Origin: a virus
Strand: one strand, 5' to 3'
IMG/VR virus record: IMGVR_UViG_3300027791_000057
Coordinates: 1-38,360 of that record
Length of the DNA stretch: 38,360 bases
In this document: one piece after another, positions 19,349 to 27,636 of the stretch
Layout of the letters: every line of letters starts with the position of its first letter
Numbering within the stretch: position 1 is the first letter of the stretch
Notes under the pieces: model-generated
What the model was told of the DNA's origin: nothing
The model's input: the letters and a program-made list of their open reading frames with translations, nothing else
The model's database searches: none
Made by a program: the position numbers and the translations under genes

Positions 19349-21814
19349 TTAATCACTTGTATTTAGAGTACCTGAAATTCCAAGAACTGTCATTGGTAAA
19401 GGTTGAGTTTGCTCAATGACGATTTGACCGTCCTTGCCCCAACCTAAATTAGTTACTCTTTTATCTCCTGTAAATTTAGGTATGCTTTGGCTAGTAGGTG
19501 TTGATGAAGTTCTAAATGGCAATTGATCGCCATTAATTGTTACACCAACAGTATCATGTAGCCTTACCATAACTTCATTAAAACGTTTCTTTAGTCCTTG
19601 TGCTGTACCAGCTTTTGAACCAGCTTCAATACGCATTGTTTTTATCTTAGATACATATTTTAAGCCAATTTCTAAACTTTTAGTTCCTGAACTTGAAGAT
19701 ACGCCAGTAATAGTTACCTCGCCGTTAGAAACGGTTTGGTCTGGATAAACAGCATCGCCAATTAATATCTGAACAACTTGACCTTCTAGGTATTCTAAAC
19801 CTGTTATAGTTGAGGAATTGCCATTAATTAAGCCGCTTAAAGCGCAATCCATATGCAACAAAGGATCTAGGTACTCAACAAACTTTCTTTTAACGTTATT
19901 AATTCTGCGCTCAACAACAATCCATGTTTGGTTTTCAGTGTTTTCTGAAATACTTGAAACGGTTAATACTTTAGCAATCTGTCTTATTGCGTGTCCATCG
20001 CCTGTTGCTGTACCAATTTGTACGGTAGTGCCATCTATAGCTTGCTGATAATCTTTAGCCAGCTTTACTTTGTTAGCGTCTTCTACAACTACAAAGTAGG
20101 TATCGTTATTAACAAGACCTTGGATTGTTCCGCCTGTTCCTATGACTACCTCTACTTTGTCACCAGTGCTATAGCCGTGGGATGACAACGTTATGTAGCC
20201 ATCGTTTTCTGAATCAGTAGTGTAGTTTGTTACACTGCCATGATTAAAGTCAAACTGATTGTACCCACCAATAGTGTGCGTATGCCAAGCTATAACGTCT
20301 TCACCACGCTCATATGTCATTCCTAGTAACACGCCATCGTCCCGAACAGCCCAATAAATGCTGTCAGGCTCTTGCGCGTAGTCAACATCAATAATTCCAG
20401 TGCCAGTAATATGCTCTGCTAGCAGGGTCATATCTGGCGCTGTGTAAGCGTCATCTTCAAACCTATATGTAAATTCTCTAATTTTCCTACGCTGTTTTTG
20501 CACAAACAAAACTACGTTACCAATTTGAGTAGGTTGCGTAGTCCATCCACCGTAAGTGGTTTGCTGTGTTATAGAAACGTTATCGGGCTTTAGCGGCTCA
20601 CCTGTTGGGCGTCCTACTTTAAACTCGCCACCAGAAGTGCCTACAATTAAATCACGCGCTGGGGCTAGCCAACGTATTGTGTTAACTCTGTTAGCCGCAA
20701 TGGTATATATAAAAGCATCACCAGCTAAAGAAGTGCCTGTGTCAAAGTCATCATATATTCCTGACTGTGAAGCCCATACAGTTTGAGGATAGTAACTGCT
20801 TCCCCCAAACACCAAACGTTGCTCATAAAAACTTACTGATACTGGGTATCCGCTTCCCCCAGACCATGCTCCTAAATACCAATTTGTACCGTTAGCTCCT
20901 ATAGTTTCCTTAATAGTCCACCTTGCTACAGTAGCAGAATCAATTGACGTAATAACTCCATAGCCAGAAGTAAGCTTTACTTGCCTACCTATGTCTCCTG
21001 AGTGCCATCCTTGAATACCGTTTTCAGTTTTAAAATCAGCGTTATTAGCTGTAAGCGTTCTATTTGTTCCACTAGTAGAATTGCTTGATAAAGTTCTATT
21101 GCCTGTATTTTTGTCTAAGAAAGGCCCATTTTTAAATAATGAATCTTCTATTGTCCAACTGGTATGCCCCGTTCTGGAAAGTTTTTGTGGTGGCAAAGAG
21201 TTATGAACAATATACATTACGTCAGCGGATTGAGTAATCTGCAAATCATAAAGCTTGTCTGCTGTATAAGGGCTAACAATTTCAAACACTTTTTCGGCAA
21301 ACCCGCCGCTAGCGTATGCTGTAAATGAACTGGTATTTGTGCTATCTAATGAAAATGTGTCATCATCTATTCTAGTAATTCTATAACGTGACCCGTTAAT
21401 ATTAGTCATGCCGACAACGCTATTAATATAAATGTCATCGCCCGTAACGTAACCATGAGTGTCTATCGTAACAACAGGTGTACTAGATTGGGTTATGTTT
21501 GTAATGGTCTTGTCAGCTAAAGTAATCTGACCGTTATCTTTATAAAACCGTATGTATAGATTACCAAACTCAAGAATGTATGCTTGCGTTACGTTAAACT
21601 CAAAAGGAATTAACCTAACTGCGTCTTCACTGTTTTTAACTTCAGCAACATATCGCGTCCCATTACGCCGCGTAGCCCCGCCTTGTGGAAACACAACCAT
21701 GTTTTCCATTGTTTCTACGCCGTTAACGTATTTTTTAAAGTCAGTTTGACCTGCAAGCAAAGGAGAAAGCTCCCCTGCCGTAAAATTTGTTTGGAATGGA
21801 TGTACTCTAGCCAT
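19349..21814 (-). CDS. Tail tubular protein B (nozzle, T7 gp12-like)
   Basis: This 821-residue protein is close to the 794 of T7 gp12. It opens with the typical HPFQTNFTAGELSPLLAGQTDF, GVETMENMVVFPQGGATRRNG and YVAEV stretch, followed by the nozzle beta-propeller region. Two FCCH-like inserts are seen: one near residues 113-165 (DTHGYVTGDDIYI, YRITRIDDDTFSL) and one near 545-600 (SSHGYSTGDKVEV, YFVVVEDANKVKLA). Its carboxy terminus (LPFRTSSTP, GWGKDGQIVIEQTQPLPMTVLGI) is also typical. It starts one base after the tail tubular A stop, as in T7 relatives. Confidence 0.93.
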   Translation of the reverse strand: MARVHPFQTNFTAGELSPLLAGQTDFKKYVNGVETMENMVVFPQGGATRRNGTRYVAEVKNSEDAVRLIPFEFNVTQAYILEFGNLYIRFYKDNGQITLADKTITNITQSSTPVVTIDTHGYVTGDDIYINSVVGMTNINGSRYRITRIDDDTFSLDSTNTSSFTAYASGGFAEKVFEIVSPYTADKLYDLQITQSADVMYIVHNSLPPQKLSRTGHTSWTIEDSLFKNGPFLDKNTGNRTLSSNSTSGTNRTLTANNADFKTENGIQGWHSGDIGRQVKLTSGYGVITSIDSATVARWTIKETIGANGTNWYLGAWSGGSGYPVSVSFYEQRLVFGGSSYYPQTVWASQSGIYDDFDTGTSLAGDAFIYTIAANRVNTIRWLAPARDLIVGTSGGEFKVGRPTGEPLKPDNVSITQQTTYGGWTTQPTQIGNVVLFVQKQRRKIREFTYRFEDDAYTAPDMTLLAEHITGTGIIDVDYAQEPDSIYWAVRDDGVLLGMTYERGEDVIAWHTHTIGGYNQFDFNHGSVTNYTTDSENDGYITLSSHGYSTGDKVEVVIGTGGTIQGLVNNDTYFVVVEDANKVKLAKDYQQAIDGTTVQIGTATGDGHAIRQIAKVLTVSSISENTENQTWIVVERRINNVKRKFVEYLDPLLHMDCALSGLINGNSSTITGLEYLEGQVVQILIGDAVYPDQTVSNGEVTITGVSSSSGTKSLEIGLKYVSKIKTMRIEAGSKAGTAQGLKKRFNEVMVRLHDTVGVTINGDQLPFRTSSTPTSQSIPKFTGDKRVTNLGWGKDGQIVIEQTQPLPMTVLGISGTLNTSD

Positions 21815-22393
21815 TTAAATTCTAAAGCTCGTAAACGTGTCTGATTGAAGATCGTCTATAACACCTTCCATGCCATCTACACTACGGGCCTCTGAAAGTT
21901 TCTTTTCATAAAGAGCGTTCATTTTATCTAATAGGGATGTACTACCCGTAACTGGATAGCAAAGGTCTACCGACATTTTGGCAGTTAAGGCGTCTACAAA
22001 TAAGGTATCAAATTGTGCCGCGTCAGTTACACGCGCAACAAACAATATGTTTGCATTTGATTCGTTGGTAACTAAAACTCGCCCGTTTGCTGGGCTATTT
22101 TCTATTTTAAATATATAACTAGCTTCCTCCATTTCCAGAACTCGCAAACAATACGGGTCTGTAGGCAAAGCAAATTGAAACGCAAAGCCGTATGGTGGGG
22201 CGTCACTAAGCCTTGCCAAACTAGCACGGGTTATAGCAAAGTTCCAAGGGTGTGCGCGTAAAACAGCGTCACGGGCGTCATTAAAAAAGCCATTACACAA
22301 TCTAGCTCTAGTAGTATCATCGTTTAAAGACGTAATAGGGTCATCGCCCAATTGCCTTAAAGCATTACTGCATATTGATACTTCTGTAGCCAT
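21815..22393 (-). CDS. Tail tubular protein A (gatekeeper, T7 gp11-like)
   Basis: This 192-residue protein, compared with 196 in T7, has the family signature SICSNALRQLGDDPITSLNDD, then CNGFFNDARDAVLRAHPWNFA and a conserved PPYGFAFQFALPTDPYCLRV segment. It forms the ring between portal and nozzle. It follows a strong terminator-like hairpin that separates it from the decoration and capsid genes, and AGGGA lies upstream of the ATG. Confidence 0.93.
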   Translation of the reverse strand: MATEVSICSNALRQLGDDPITSLNDDTTRARLCNGFFNDARDAVLRAHPWNFAITRASLARLSDAPPYGFAFQFALPTDPYCLRVLEMEEASYIFKIENSPANGRVLVTNESNANILFVARVTDAAQFDTLFVDALTAKMSVDLCYPVTGSTSLLDKMNALYEKKLSEARSVDGMEGVIDDLQSDTFTSFRI

Positions 22394-22414
22394 GTGTCAT
22401 TTCCCTAAATTAAA

Positions 22415-22443
22415 GGGGCAAGGCACTATTAATGCCAAGCCCC
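22415..22443 (-). terminator. Bidirectional terminator-like hairpin between head and tail genes
   Basis: GGGGC-AA-GGCA (22415-22425) pairs with TGCC-AA-GCCCC (22433-22443), leaving a 7-base loop and a symmetric internal loop. On the minus strand it is followed by TTTAATTT. On the plus strand it is followed by TCGTTTTTT. It probably reduces transcription from capsid genes into tail genes, a common dosage control in short-tailed phages. Confidence 0.7.
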
Positions 22444-22454
22444 TCGTTTTTTAC

Positions 22455-22919
22455 TTAGTCAGTGACATACAGGATAGTACATTGAATTGTACCGTTTGCA
22501 GTTGCACCAGCTAGCGTAACGGTTACGGGTACGCCGTTCCCATTAGCACTAATTTCCGTACCACTGCCTAAAGCAATAGTAGCGCAAATGTCTGCTAGGC
22601 CAGCCGAAGCTGTTGCACCTGCCGCCTTATATGCCGCCGCACTAGCAGAAACAGCCGCGTCAGCACTAGAAGTGTGCGCTCCGTAACCTACCGCTAGTGT
22701 AGTTGAAGAACCCAAAGCATCATTAGCAAGTGTGCCAGATACAATGCGCGCTCCGTTTGGTAAATTAAACATTTGAATAACATCACCTGCCGCTAGACTT
22801 GAGGCTTCATAAGAACCAAAAGCAACACGAACACGCCCTGACATTTCATTTGTTTTAACTTTTTCAGACGGATTGTTTACATCCGTTTGAGTTTTTTGAC
22901 TTGAATATACAGTAGCCAT
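22455..22919 (-). CDS. Small Ala/Gly/Ser-rich virion protein, probable head decoration protein
   Basis: This 154-residue protein is low in Cys and Lys and rich in Ala, Ser, Thr and Gly. It opens with a polar tail (MATVYSSQKTQTDVNNPSEK), continues with RVRVAFGSYEASSLAAGDVIQMFNLP and GARIVSG, and has alternating beta-like segments. It lies 12 bases after the capsid gene and before a terminator, so it should be made at capsid-like levels. This fits a capsid decoration or head-completion protein seen next to the capsid in marine short-tailed phages. The function is inferred from position and composition. Confidence 0.65.
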   Translation of the reverse strand: MATVYSSQKTQTDVNNPSEKVKTNEMSGRVRVAFGSYEASSLAAGDVIQMFNLPNGARIVSGTLANDALGSSTTLAVGYGAHTSSADAAVSASAAAYKAAGATASAGLADICATIALGSGTEISANGNGVPVTVTLAGATANGTIQCTILYVTD

Positions 22920-22931
22920 TGCTCAATCTCC

Positions 22932-23792
22932 TTATTCTGTACAAGCAATTTCAATAACTTTTTCGTCTTCTACTCGCGTAGCTCCGATAGTCATTGATAA
23001 AAATACTTGAGTTGCATAATTCTTGTCAGCACGTTCAGTGATTTTCGTTTGAATATCCTGACCTACTGCAAGCCCCATTGCGCTACGGCAAAAAGCTAAT
23101 ACGGAACGATTACCATTAGCGTCTAAAGCCAAGCGTTGTGTACGCATGAATTTAAATCCCATAAAGGTATCAACATCGCCCTGAACAAGGGCTTTGACCG
23201 TATTATAATCTCCTGACGTAATCTGCTCAAGTGCCAAAAGTTGTGACAATTGTTTTGCAGTTACAATCATGTAACGCTCTTCATCGGGGTCAAGATCTGA
23301 AGCATCAAGTTTTTCTTTTGCTTCAATTAACTTAGCAATAGTTAAACCTGCTGATCCGTGTACAATCTTTTGAGCCGAAGGAAGTGCAATTGCTGTGCCG
23401 CCAGAAGTTCCGCCATAAGCAGATCCACTTGCCGCCGCAATAATTGCGTCATCCATAGCGCGTCCCATTGCCCAAGCGCCAGCCATAGCATATTCCGATT
23501 GAGGCGAAATCAACATACGAACTTTATCTTCGTTGTCAATTAAGTCTGCCCAATCGTAATCGTCCATAGTGACTTTACGTCTGGAATGGGGGGTGTCCAT
23601 GCGCGGTGTATCCGCATGGCGTGAAGTACGTTTTTCTGCTGACACTGAACCAATACGCTCAAAGAAGTGTGCTTTACCATTAACTGTTTCCAACTTAACC
23701 GTATCGCGCAATCTCGAACCTTTTTGTTGTGCCAAATGAAACACGTTACTTTTGTATTGTTCGACAAAAGCCGTAGTAATTTGAACTGACAT
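22932..23792 (-). CDS. Major capsid protein
   Basis: This 286-residue protein begins ITTAFVEQYKSNVFHLAQQ, followed by SRLRDTVK, FFERIGSVSAEKR, the charged RHADTP-x-MDTPHSRRKV segment and YDWADLIDNEDKVRM. This order is characteristic of a capsid family common in marine short-tailed phages and presumed to have the HK97 fold. It lies between the scaffold and decoration genes. AGGAGG-type Shine-Dalgarno (TTGGAGGAATCCT) gives a strong start. A long leader with its own candidate promoter suggests extra expression. Confidence 0.9.
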   Translation of the reverse strand: MSVQITTAFVEQYKSNVFHLAQQKGSRLRDTVKLETVNGKAHFFERIGSVSAEKRTSRHADTPRMDTPHSRRKVTMDDYDWADLIDNEDKVRMLISPQSEYAMAGAWAMGRAMDDAIIAAASGSAYGGTSGGTAIALPSAQKIVHGSAGLTIAKLIEAKEKLDASDLDPDEERYMIVTAKQLSQLLALEQITSGDYNTVKALVQGDVDTFMGFKFMRTQRLALDANGNRSVLAFCRSAMGLAVGQDIQTKITERADKNYATQVFLSMTIGATRVEDEKVIEIACTE

Positions 23793-23986
23793 AGGATTCC
23801 TCCAATTGTTTAATGTTAATAAACTATTTCTAGTTTACAAGTTTACGGTTTTTATCCTCGCGGGAAACCTAAAGGTGTTACGCTACCACTCAAGCGGGTT
23901 GTAAAGCTCCATGCTCACAGTTTTGTTGTCCTTTCGGGCAAAACTTGTTAACTCATTGTATCAGAAATTTGACTTTCTGCAATATA
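23793..23986 (-). other. Structured leader of the capsid gene with a nine-codon amber-ended mini-ORF
   Basis: This is a 194-base gap in an otherwise packed unit. In transcript order it holds CAGAAA-GTCAAA-TTTCTG, then a GTTTTG...CAAAAC stem with an inner CC-GAAA-GG, an ATG mini-frame at 23912-23883 (MELYNPLEW, TAG stop), and AAACTA-GAAA-TAGTTT near the capsid start. It probably stabilises or tunes the capsid mRNA. The mini-frame has only a distant AAGGA (about 17 bases upstream), so its translation is doubtful. Confidence 0.45.
23955..23982 (-). promoter_or_regulatory. Candidate promoter ahead of the capsid gene
   Basis: On the minus strand TTGCAG (23982-23977) and TACAAT (23960-23955) are separated by 16 bases. 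The -10 element is good and the -35 moderate. It lies just after the scaffold stop and would boost capsid mRNA. Confidence 0.4.
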
Positions 23987-24814
23987 TTATGCACCAAACA
24001 CTTTTTCATGCAATTGTCGCATACGTTCTACTGTTGCTTTATGCTCTGGGTGTCGGTCATTAAAGTAAGGCCCACTTGGCTTTGACATGACTTCATCAAT
24101 TTCTTGACGAGCATCTAATACAGAAACACGCACACTATTATTTTGTGTGTTTTGCGTCATATCTTCAGTTACTTCTGCACCTAATCGTGCAAATAACTTA
24201 ATAACGGCAGGGTTGTTTCCAGCCTCGCTGTTCATTAATTCCATAATTTCAGGATCGCCATATACCTGCAAAGCACGTTGGGCAGAACGAATTTGTTTAT
24301 CGTAATCAAATCCCCATTCTTTCTTTAATCCCTCTTCAACATCGTTGCGTTGAGCCGCAAGTTGGCTATCACTTCCGTTAAGTTGGTTTTGTATTGAACC
24401 TTGTTGGTATTCAATTAACGCGGCAACTTGTTCGTTGTTTAAACCAATGTTGTGCGCTACATCGCGGAATTGCGTTATATCGTCTTCACGAAAATACGGC
24501 TTCATATCATCGGAAATTTCTATTTCATATTTGTCGGAAGTTTCTGGACGCCCTAGTTTAGTATAAAGTTCTGATCGTTCTTCATCCGTTTTGGGAAGTG
24601 GTATTCGACTTCCTAGAACCTTTTGCTGGTGAACGACAGTTTTAGCTAAACTTTCAATATCTTTAAAGTTGCTTAGTGTTGCGTCATTTCGCAACTCTTC
24701 TGGCAATGATGACTTCCAATCTTGTGCTTGATTATCACTGCCTTCTACAGACCCCATAAGTGTTGATGATTCTGTTGGGGTTACCTGTTCTGGTGTGGTC
24801 ATTTCTTCTGACAT
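23987..24814 (-). CDS. Scaffolding protein
   Basis: This 275-residue acidic, Gln/Glu-rich protein has an apparently disordered amino terminus (TTPEQVTPTESSTLMGSVEG). A helical body follows (LSNFKDIESLAKTVVHQQKVLG, then the LYTKLGRPETSDKYEI segment common in short-tailed phage scaffolds). It ends in a basic helix (HKATVERMRQLHEKVFG), as expected for capsid contact. Its location between portal and capsid genes matches T7 gp9. Good Shine-Dalgarno AAGGAG. Confidence 0.88.
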   Translation of the reverse strand: MSEEMTTPEQVTPTESSTLMGSVEGSDNQAQDWKSSLPEELRNDATLSNFKDIESLAKTVVHQQKVLGSRIPLPKTDEERSELYTKLGRPETSDKYEIEISDDMKPYFREDDITQFRDVAHNIGLNNEQVAALIEYQQGSIQNQLNGSDSQLAAQRNDVEEGLKKEWGFDYDKQIRSAQRALQVYGDPEIMELMNSEAGNNPAVIKLFARLGAEVTEDMTQNTQNNSVRVSVLDARQEIDEVMSKPSGPYFNDRHPEHKATVERMRQLHEKVFGA

Positions 24815-24816
24815 GT

Positions 24817-25029
24817 TTACTCCTTGGTTTCCTTCATTAGATTAATCAGCCTAATGATTACTGATCTTTCGCCTTCGTGAAAGGCGGTCTTATAAGGGTC
24901 GGGATCAAAACTGCTACGGCTATAATAAGCGTTAAGCAAATCTTGCAAGACCCTCGCCCCTTCGTCACTGTCACAGAACGTTGCTCTGTAATCGTTTCTT
25001 AATTGGTCAATGTCTTGGTTATACGGCAT
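24817..25029 (-). CDS. Small Bbp19-like structural protein
   Basis: This 70-residue protein has the pattern ATFCDSDEGARVLQDLLNAYYSRSSF and a later AFHEGERSVIIRLINLMK. This pattern is seen in small proteins encoded between portal and scaffold in many short-tailed phages (Bbp19-like). The function is not established; a head-assembly role is likely from context. I chose the ATG at 25029; a GTG 9 bases upstream (25038) is in frame and possible. It overlaps the portal end by 11 bases. Confidence 0.75.
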   Translation of the reverse strand: MPYNQDIDQLRNDYRATFCDSDEGARVLQDLLNAYYSRSSFDPDPYKTAFHEGERSVIIRLINLMKETKE

Positions 25030-26689
25030 TAGCGTCACCCATTCCCATTTCTTCAGCCGACTGTTGCATCATGTCTTGAACCGCTGGATCGGCCATATTC
25101 TGTGCCGCTTGAGATTCCTGATTTGTTGCCGCCGCTTGTTGTTGAGCCATTTCAGCTTCTTGTTGTGCTTGCTGTTGTGCCGCCCTAGCCTGTCTGCCTT
25201 CTTCAATTTCGTCTGCATCGCGCAAGATGGATTTTGGAACACCCAATAGTTCTGCTCTAAGACGAACTGCCGAATCATGGTTAATATTATCCATTACTGA
25301 GGGGTCAAATTGAGCAACCTGTCCTAGCATTTGGTACAAACGCTCTATTGCCACGCCTTCTTCCATACGCTGTGACCTAGCTAAAGGCCCAACATACTCA
25401 ATATCCATTTGCGTACCCTCTACGGTATCAGGTTCTTTTAACAAAGCTTCAGCCCTGTACATAATTCCAAATACACGTTCAATCAAAGGGTTCAAAAATT
25501 CAGATTGGAAACGCCCTAGTGTTGGCCCTAATAGTCTTTGCATCAATTCATAGCGAACTTGCACTTCTGTTGCAGTCATTTGAGGGCCATCAGCCAATTG
25601 TAACTGGTCAGAATAGAAAGCTTGCCTAATAGCTGTTCTTAATTGGCCTTCTTTCATGTCTGTAATTTGCCAGTTAGTCCCAATAGGCAAAGGTCTAATG
25701 CTGTCTTGCTGTCTAACTACAGTAATACCCGCTGGTGTGGTACGAATCCTACCTACTACTCCATCATCAGTAACTAAAAGAGGTGGGTCAATTGCTTTTG
25801 CCCAAGCTTTTAAACCAATTTCTACTGCTTTGTTGATTGTTCTAATGTCTGGCAGGGCATTATATGACGGGCTTCTTCCAAAAATTTCTCCAGTTGCTTT
25901 ACTCCATCGTGGGACAAGGTACGGAAATTCGTTGTATCCACCCCTGCGAACAACCATTTTGTCTTCTTCGCAGACATGACACGAATGTATGGGAAGTTTT
26001 GTTTTGGATCGTTTTCCTGTGGCACGTTCATAGTCCTTTGTTGGCTCTACTGCGTGAATAAATACAAACTGTTTTTCTGGCTTGTCACGGGCGGCTTCTA
26101 GTATCTTTGGCCCAACCATGTTTTCACCAAATTCTTGAACTGCTTGCCTAGCTGATAATTTATACTTTCGATAAAGAGTATCTACTTTGCCTTTATTGTC
26201 TTCTTGAATGTAATACTCAGAAATATGAAGCGTGTTAAAGTGCAACCCGCCATCCATAAATCCTTTTGCGTCTTCTTCTACAAAAATAGCGCCTGTACCA
26301 ATAGACGTTAAGTCTAAATACATTTCATGCACTTCTGTATTAAAGTTGCTATCGTTAAAGGCGTCATACATACGCCTACCGCAATCTTCTAACCAAACTT
26401 GAGTGTCTTGGCTTTCGTTTAAATCACGATTACGCATTTTCATGCTAAACCAAGGTAAGGAAGGTGACGTTAAAGTGCCTTGCAAAGAAGCCGCTAAAAG
26501 TGTGTTGGCAGTAATCGCTGTACTGTCATACAAGACCTCAGTTCTTTTATCGCCTTTTGAGCGAGTAAAGGTAATGTCAGCTTTTCTAGGCATGACATAA
26601 TCAAGTATTTCTTGCCAATTGTCTTCCCAAGTACCACGGTCTGCCGCCATAGCCGCAACACGTTTTTTTACATAATCAAATTCAGCCAT
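25019..26689 (-). CDS. Portal (head-tail connector) protein
   Basis: This 556-residue protein is close to the 536 of T7 gp8. The amino terminus (RGTWEDNWQEILDYVMPRK) is followed by VLYDSTAITANTLLAASLQG, LTSPSLPWFSM, WLEDCGRRMYDAFNDSNF and YLDLTSIGTGAIFVEED. All are signatures of the short-tailed phage head-tail connector family. The carboxy terminus is a Gln/Ala-rich helix (RQARAAQQQAQQEAEMAQQQ), typical of the tail-proximal barrel. Its start overlaps the preceding small gene stop (TAATG). Confidence 0.93.
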   Translation of the reverse strand: MAEFDYVKKRVAAMAADRGTWEDNWQEILDYVMPRKADITFTRSKGDKRTEVLYDSTAITANTLLAASLQGTLTSPSLPWFSMKMRNRDLNESQDTQVWLEDCGRRMYDAFNDSNFNTEVHEMYLDLTSIGTGAIFVEEDAKGFMDGGLHFNTLHISEYYIQEDNKGKVDTLYRKYKLSARQAVQEFGENMVGPKILEAARDKPEKQFVFIHAVEPTKDYERATGKRSKTKLPIHSCHVCEEDKMVVRRGGYNEFPYLVPRWSKATGEIFGRSPSYNALPDIRTINKAVEIGLKAWAKAIDPPLLVTDDGVVGRIRTTPAGITVVRQQDSIRPLPIGTNWQITDMKEGQLRTAIRQAFYSDQLQLADGPQMTATEVQVRYELMQRLLGPTLGRFQSEFLNPLIERVFGIMYRAEALLKEPDTVEGTQMDIEYVGPLARSQRMEEGVAIERLYQMLGQVAQFDPSVMDNINHDSAVRLRAELLGVPKSILRDADEIEEGRQARAAQQQAQQEAEMAQQQAAATNQESQAAQNMADPAVQDMMQQSAEEMGMGDANAV

Positions 26690-26901
26690 TACTCTAACGT
26701 GCCTCCTAACAATGAAGTGCCTGTATTAGCTTCTTCTTCTACGCCCATACCGCTTGTTAAAATAGTTCCAGCCATGCCTTTTGACTTTCCATCAAGTAGG
26801 CGTTTTTTCTCTTTTTCCAATGCCGCTTCAGCTTTATCTGTTTTTTCTGTAATAGCCGTGTCTACTGGCGGTGGCATTTGAGGTGATGATTTCATACCCA
26901 T
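26689..26901 (-). CDS. Small protein with carboxy-terminal GTILxSxxG...EANT...LLGG motif
   Basis: This 70-residue protein has a Pro-rich start (KSSPQMPPPVDTAITEK), a Lys/Glu helix (KAEAALEKEKKRLLDGK) and the tail GTILTSGMG-VEEEANTGTSLLGG. The tail is shared with the 99-residue protein at 27326-27625. Similar tails occur in small proteins next to the portal gene of marine short-tailed phages; no function is known to me. It is coupled to the portal gene by TAATG, suggesting a virion or assembly role. Confidence 0.6.
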   Translation of the reverse strand: MGMKSSPQMPPPVDTAITEKTDKAEAALEKEKKRLLDGKSKGMAGTILTSGMGVEEEANTGTSLLGGTLE

Positions 26902-27323
26902 CTACATTCTCCCTTTAACATACCATAAAGTGCGGCATCCACATGACCATTGGCAGTTTTCATCATGCTTCTAATTACACCCTCTTTGACGAATCCAGTT
27001 TTGGCTAATAATTTTTCGTTTCGTTCATACCCATTTACACAAGTTGCTGTCATTCTTTCGCATTTGGCTTGCAAAAAACAATACTCAAACATTAATTTGA
27101 TATATCGCCTTTGGCAAACACGCGGATCTTCTATAGCAAGATGGACAAAAATATTATGCCCGTCATAGTCAGAAAACAAAAGAACAGCTAAAATTTTCTC
27201 TTCTTCCTTAAAGGTAATGTAAGAAAAGTCATCGTGGTACGGGCCTAAATAAGCTCTTGGTCGCAACCACGAATAGGCTTCTTTCTTACCTTTATCTGTA
27301 CCTTGTGAAAAAACTTCGATCAT
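26892..27323 (-). CDS. GNAT-type N-acetyltransferase
   Basis: This 143-residue protein has a GNAT-like layout: an early beta region (YITFKEEEKILAVLLFSD), then HLAIEDPRVCQRRYIKLMFEYCF (acetyl-CoA-binding strand-helix region) and TATCVNGYERNEKLLAKTGFVKEGVIR (the N-x(3)-LL-x(3)-GF-x2-EG motif). Such genes occur in the head-gene cluster of several short-tailed phages. The substrate is unknown; host RNA polymerase, virion protein or a small molecule are all possible. It sits between the two genes that share the GTIL tail. Confidence 0.75.
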   Translation of the reverse strand: MIEVFSQGTDKGKKEAYSWLRPRAYLGPYHDDFSYITFKEEEKILAVLLFSDYDGHNIFVHLAIEDPRVCQRRYIKLMFEYCFLQAKCERMTATCVNGYERNEKLLAKTGFVKEGVIRSMMKTANGHVDAALYGMLKGECRWV

Positions 27324-27325
27324 TT

Positions 27326-27625
27326 TTAGTAAGATCCACCAGATGTCTCTTTTAAAGGCTTTTTCTTTTTGACTGACTCAGTAGGTTTTGCTGTGCCGCC
27401 ACCTAATACTGTTTTATTAGTATTAGCTTCTGTTTCGTCACCTTGGGCAGACCCTAGAATAGTGCCGCCTCCATAACTGCTTTTTGTTTTTCCAGCGCCC
27501 ATGCCAGCCGATTTTGTACTTTTTGCTGTTTTAGCAACGGTGGTTTGAGGCGTTACCGCTACGGGGGCGGGGGCGGCTTTTGGCCCACTAAATACCCTTG
27601 AAACTGCTCTTACTATTGCACCCAT
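27326..27625 (-). CDS. Small basic protein with GTILxSxxG...EANT...LGG motif
   Basis: This 99-residue protein has an Ala/Pro/Thr-rich amino half (VRAVSRVFSGPKAAPAPVAV), then GTILGSAQG-DETEANTNKTVLGGG and a Lys-rich end (KKKKPLKETSGGSY). The motif matches the tail of the 70-residue protein two genes on, so the pair share an ancestor or a common binding partner. It lies directly after the large terminase gene, with AAGGAG upstream. I do not recognise a function. Confidence 0.6.
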   Translation of the reverse strand: MGAIVRAVSRVFSGPKAAPAPVAVTPQTTVAKTAKSTKSAGMGAGKTKSSYGGGTILGSAQGDETEANTNKTVLGGGTAKPTESVKKKKPLKETSGGSY

Positions 27626-27636
27626 TATGTGTCTCC

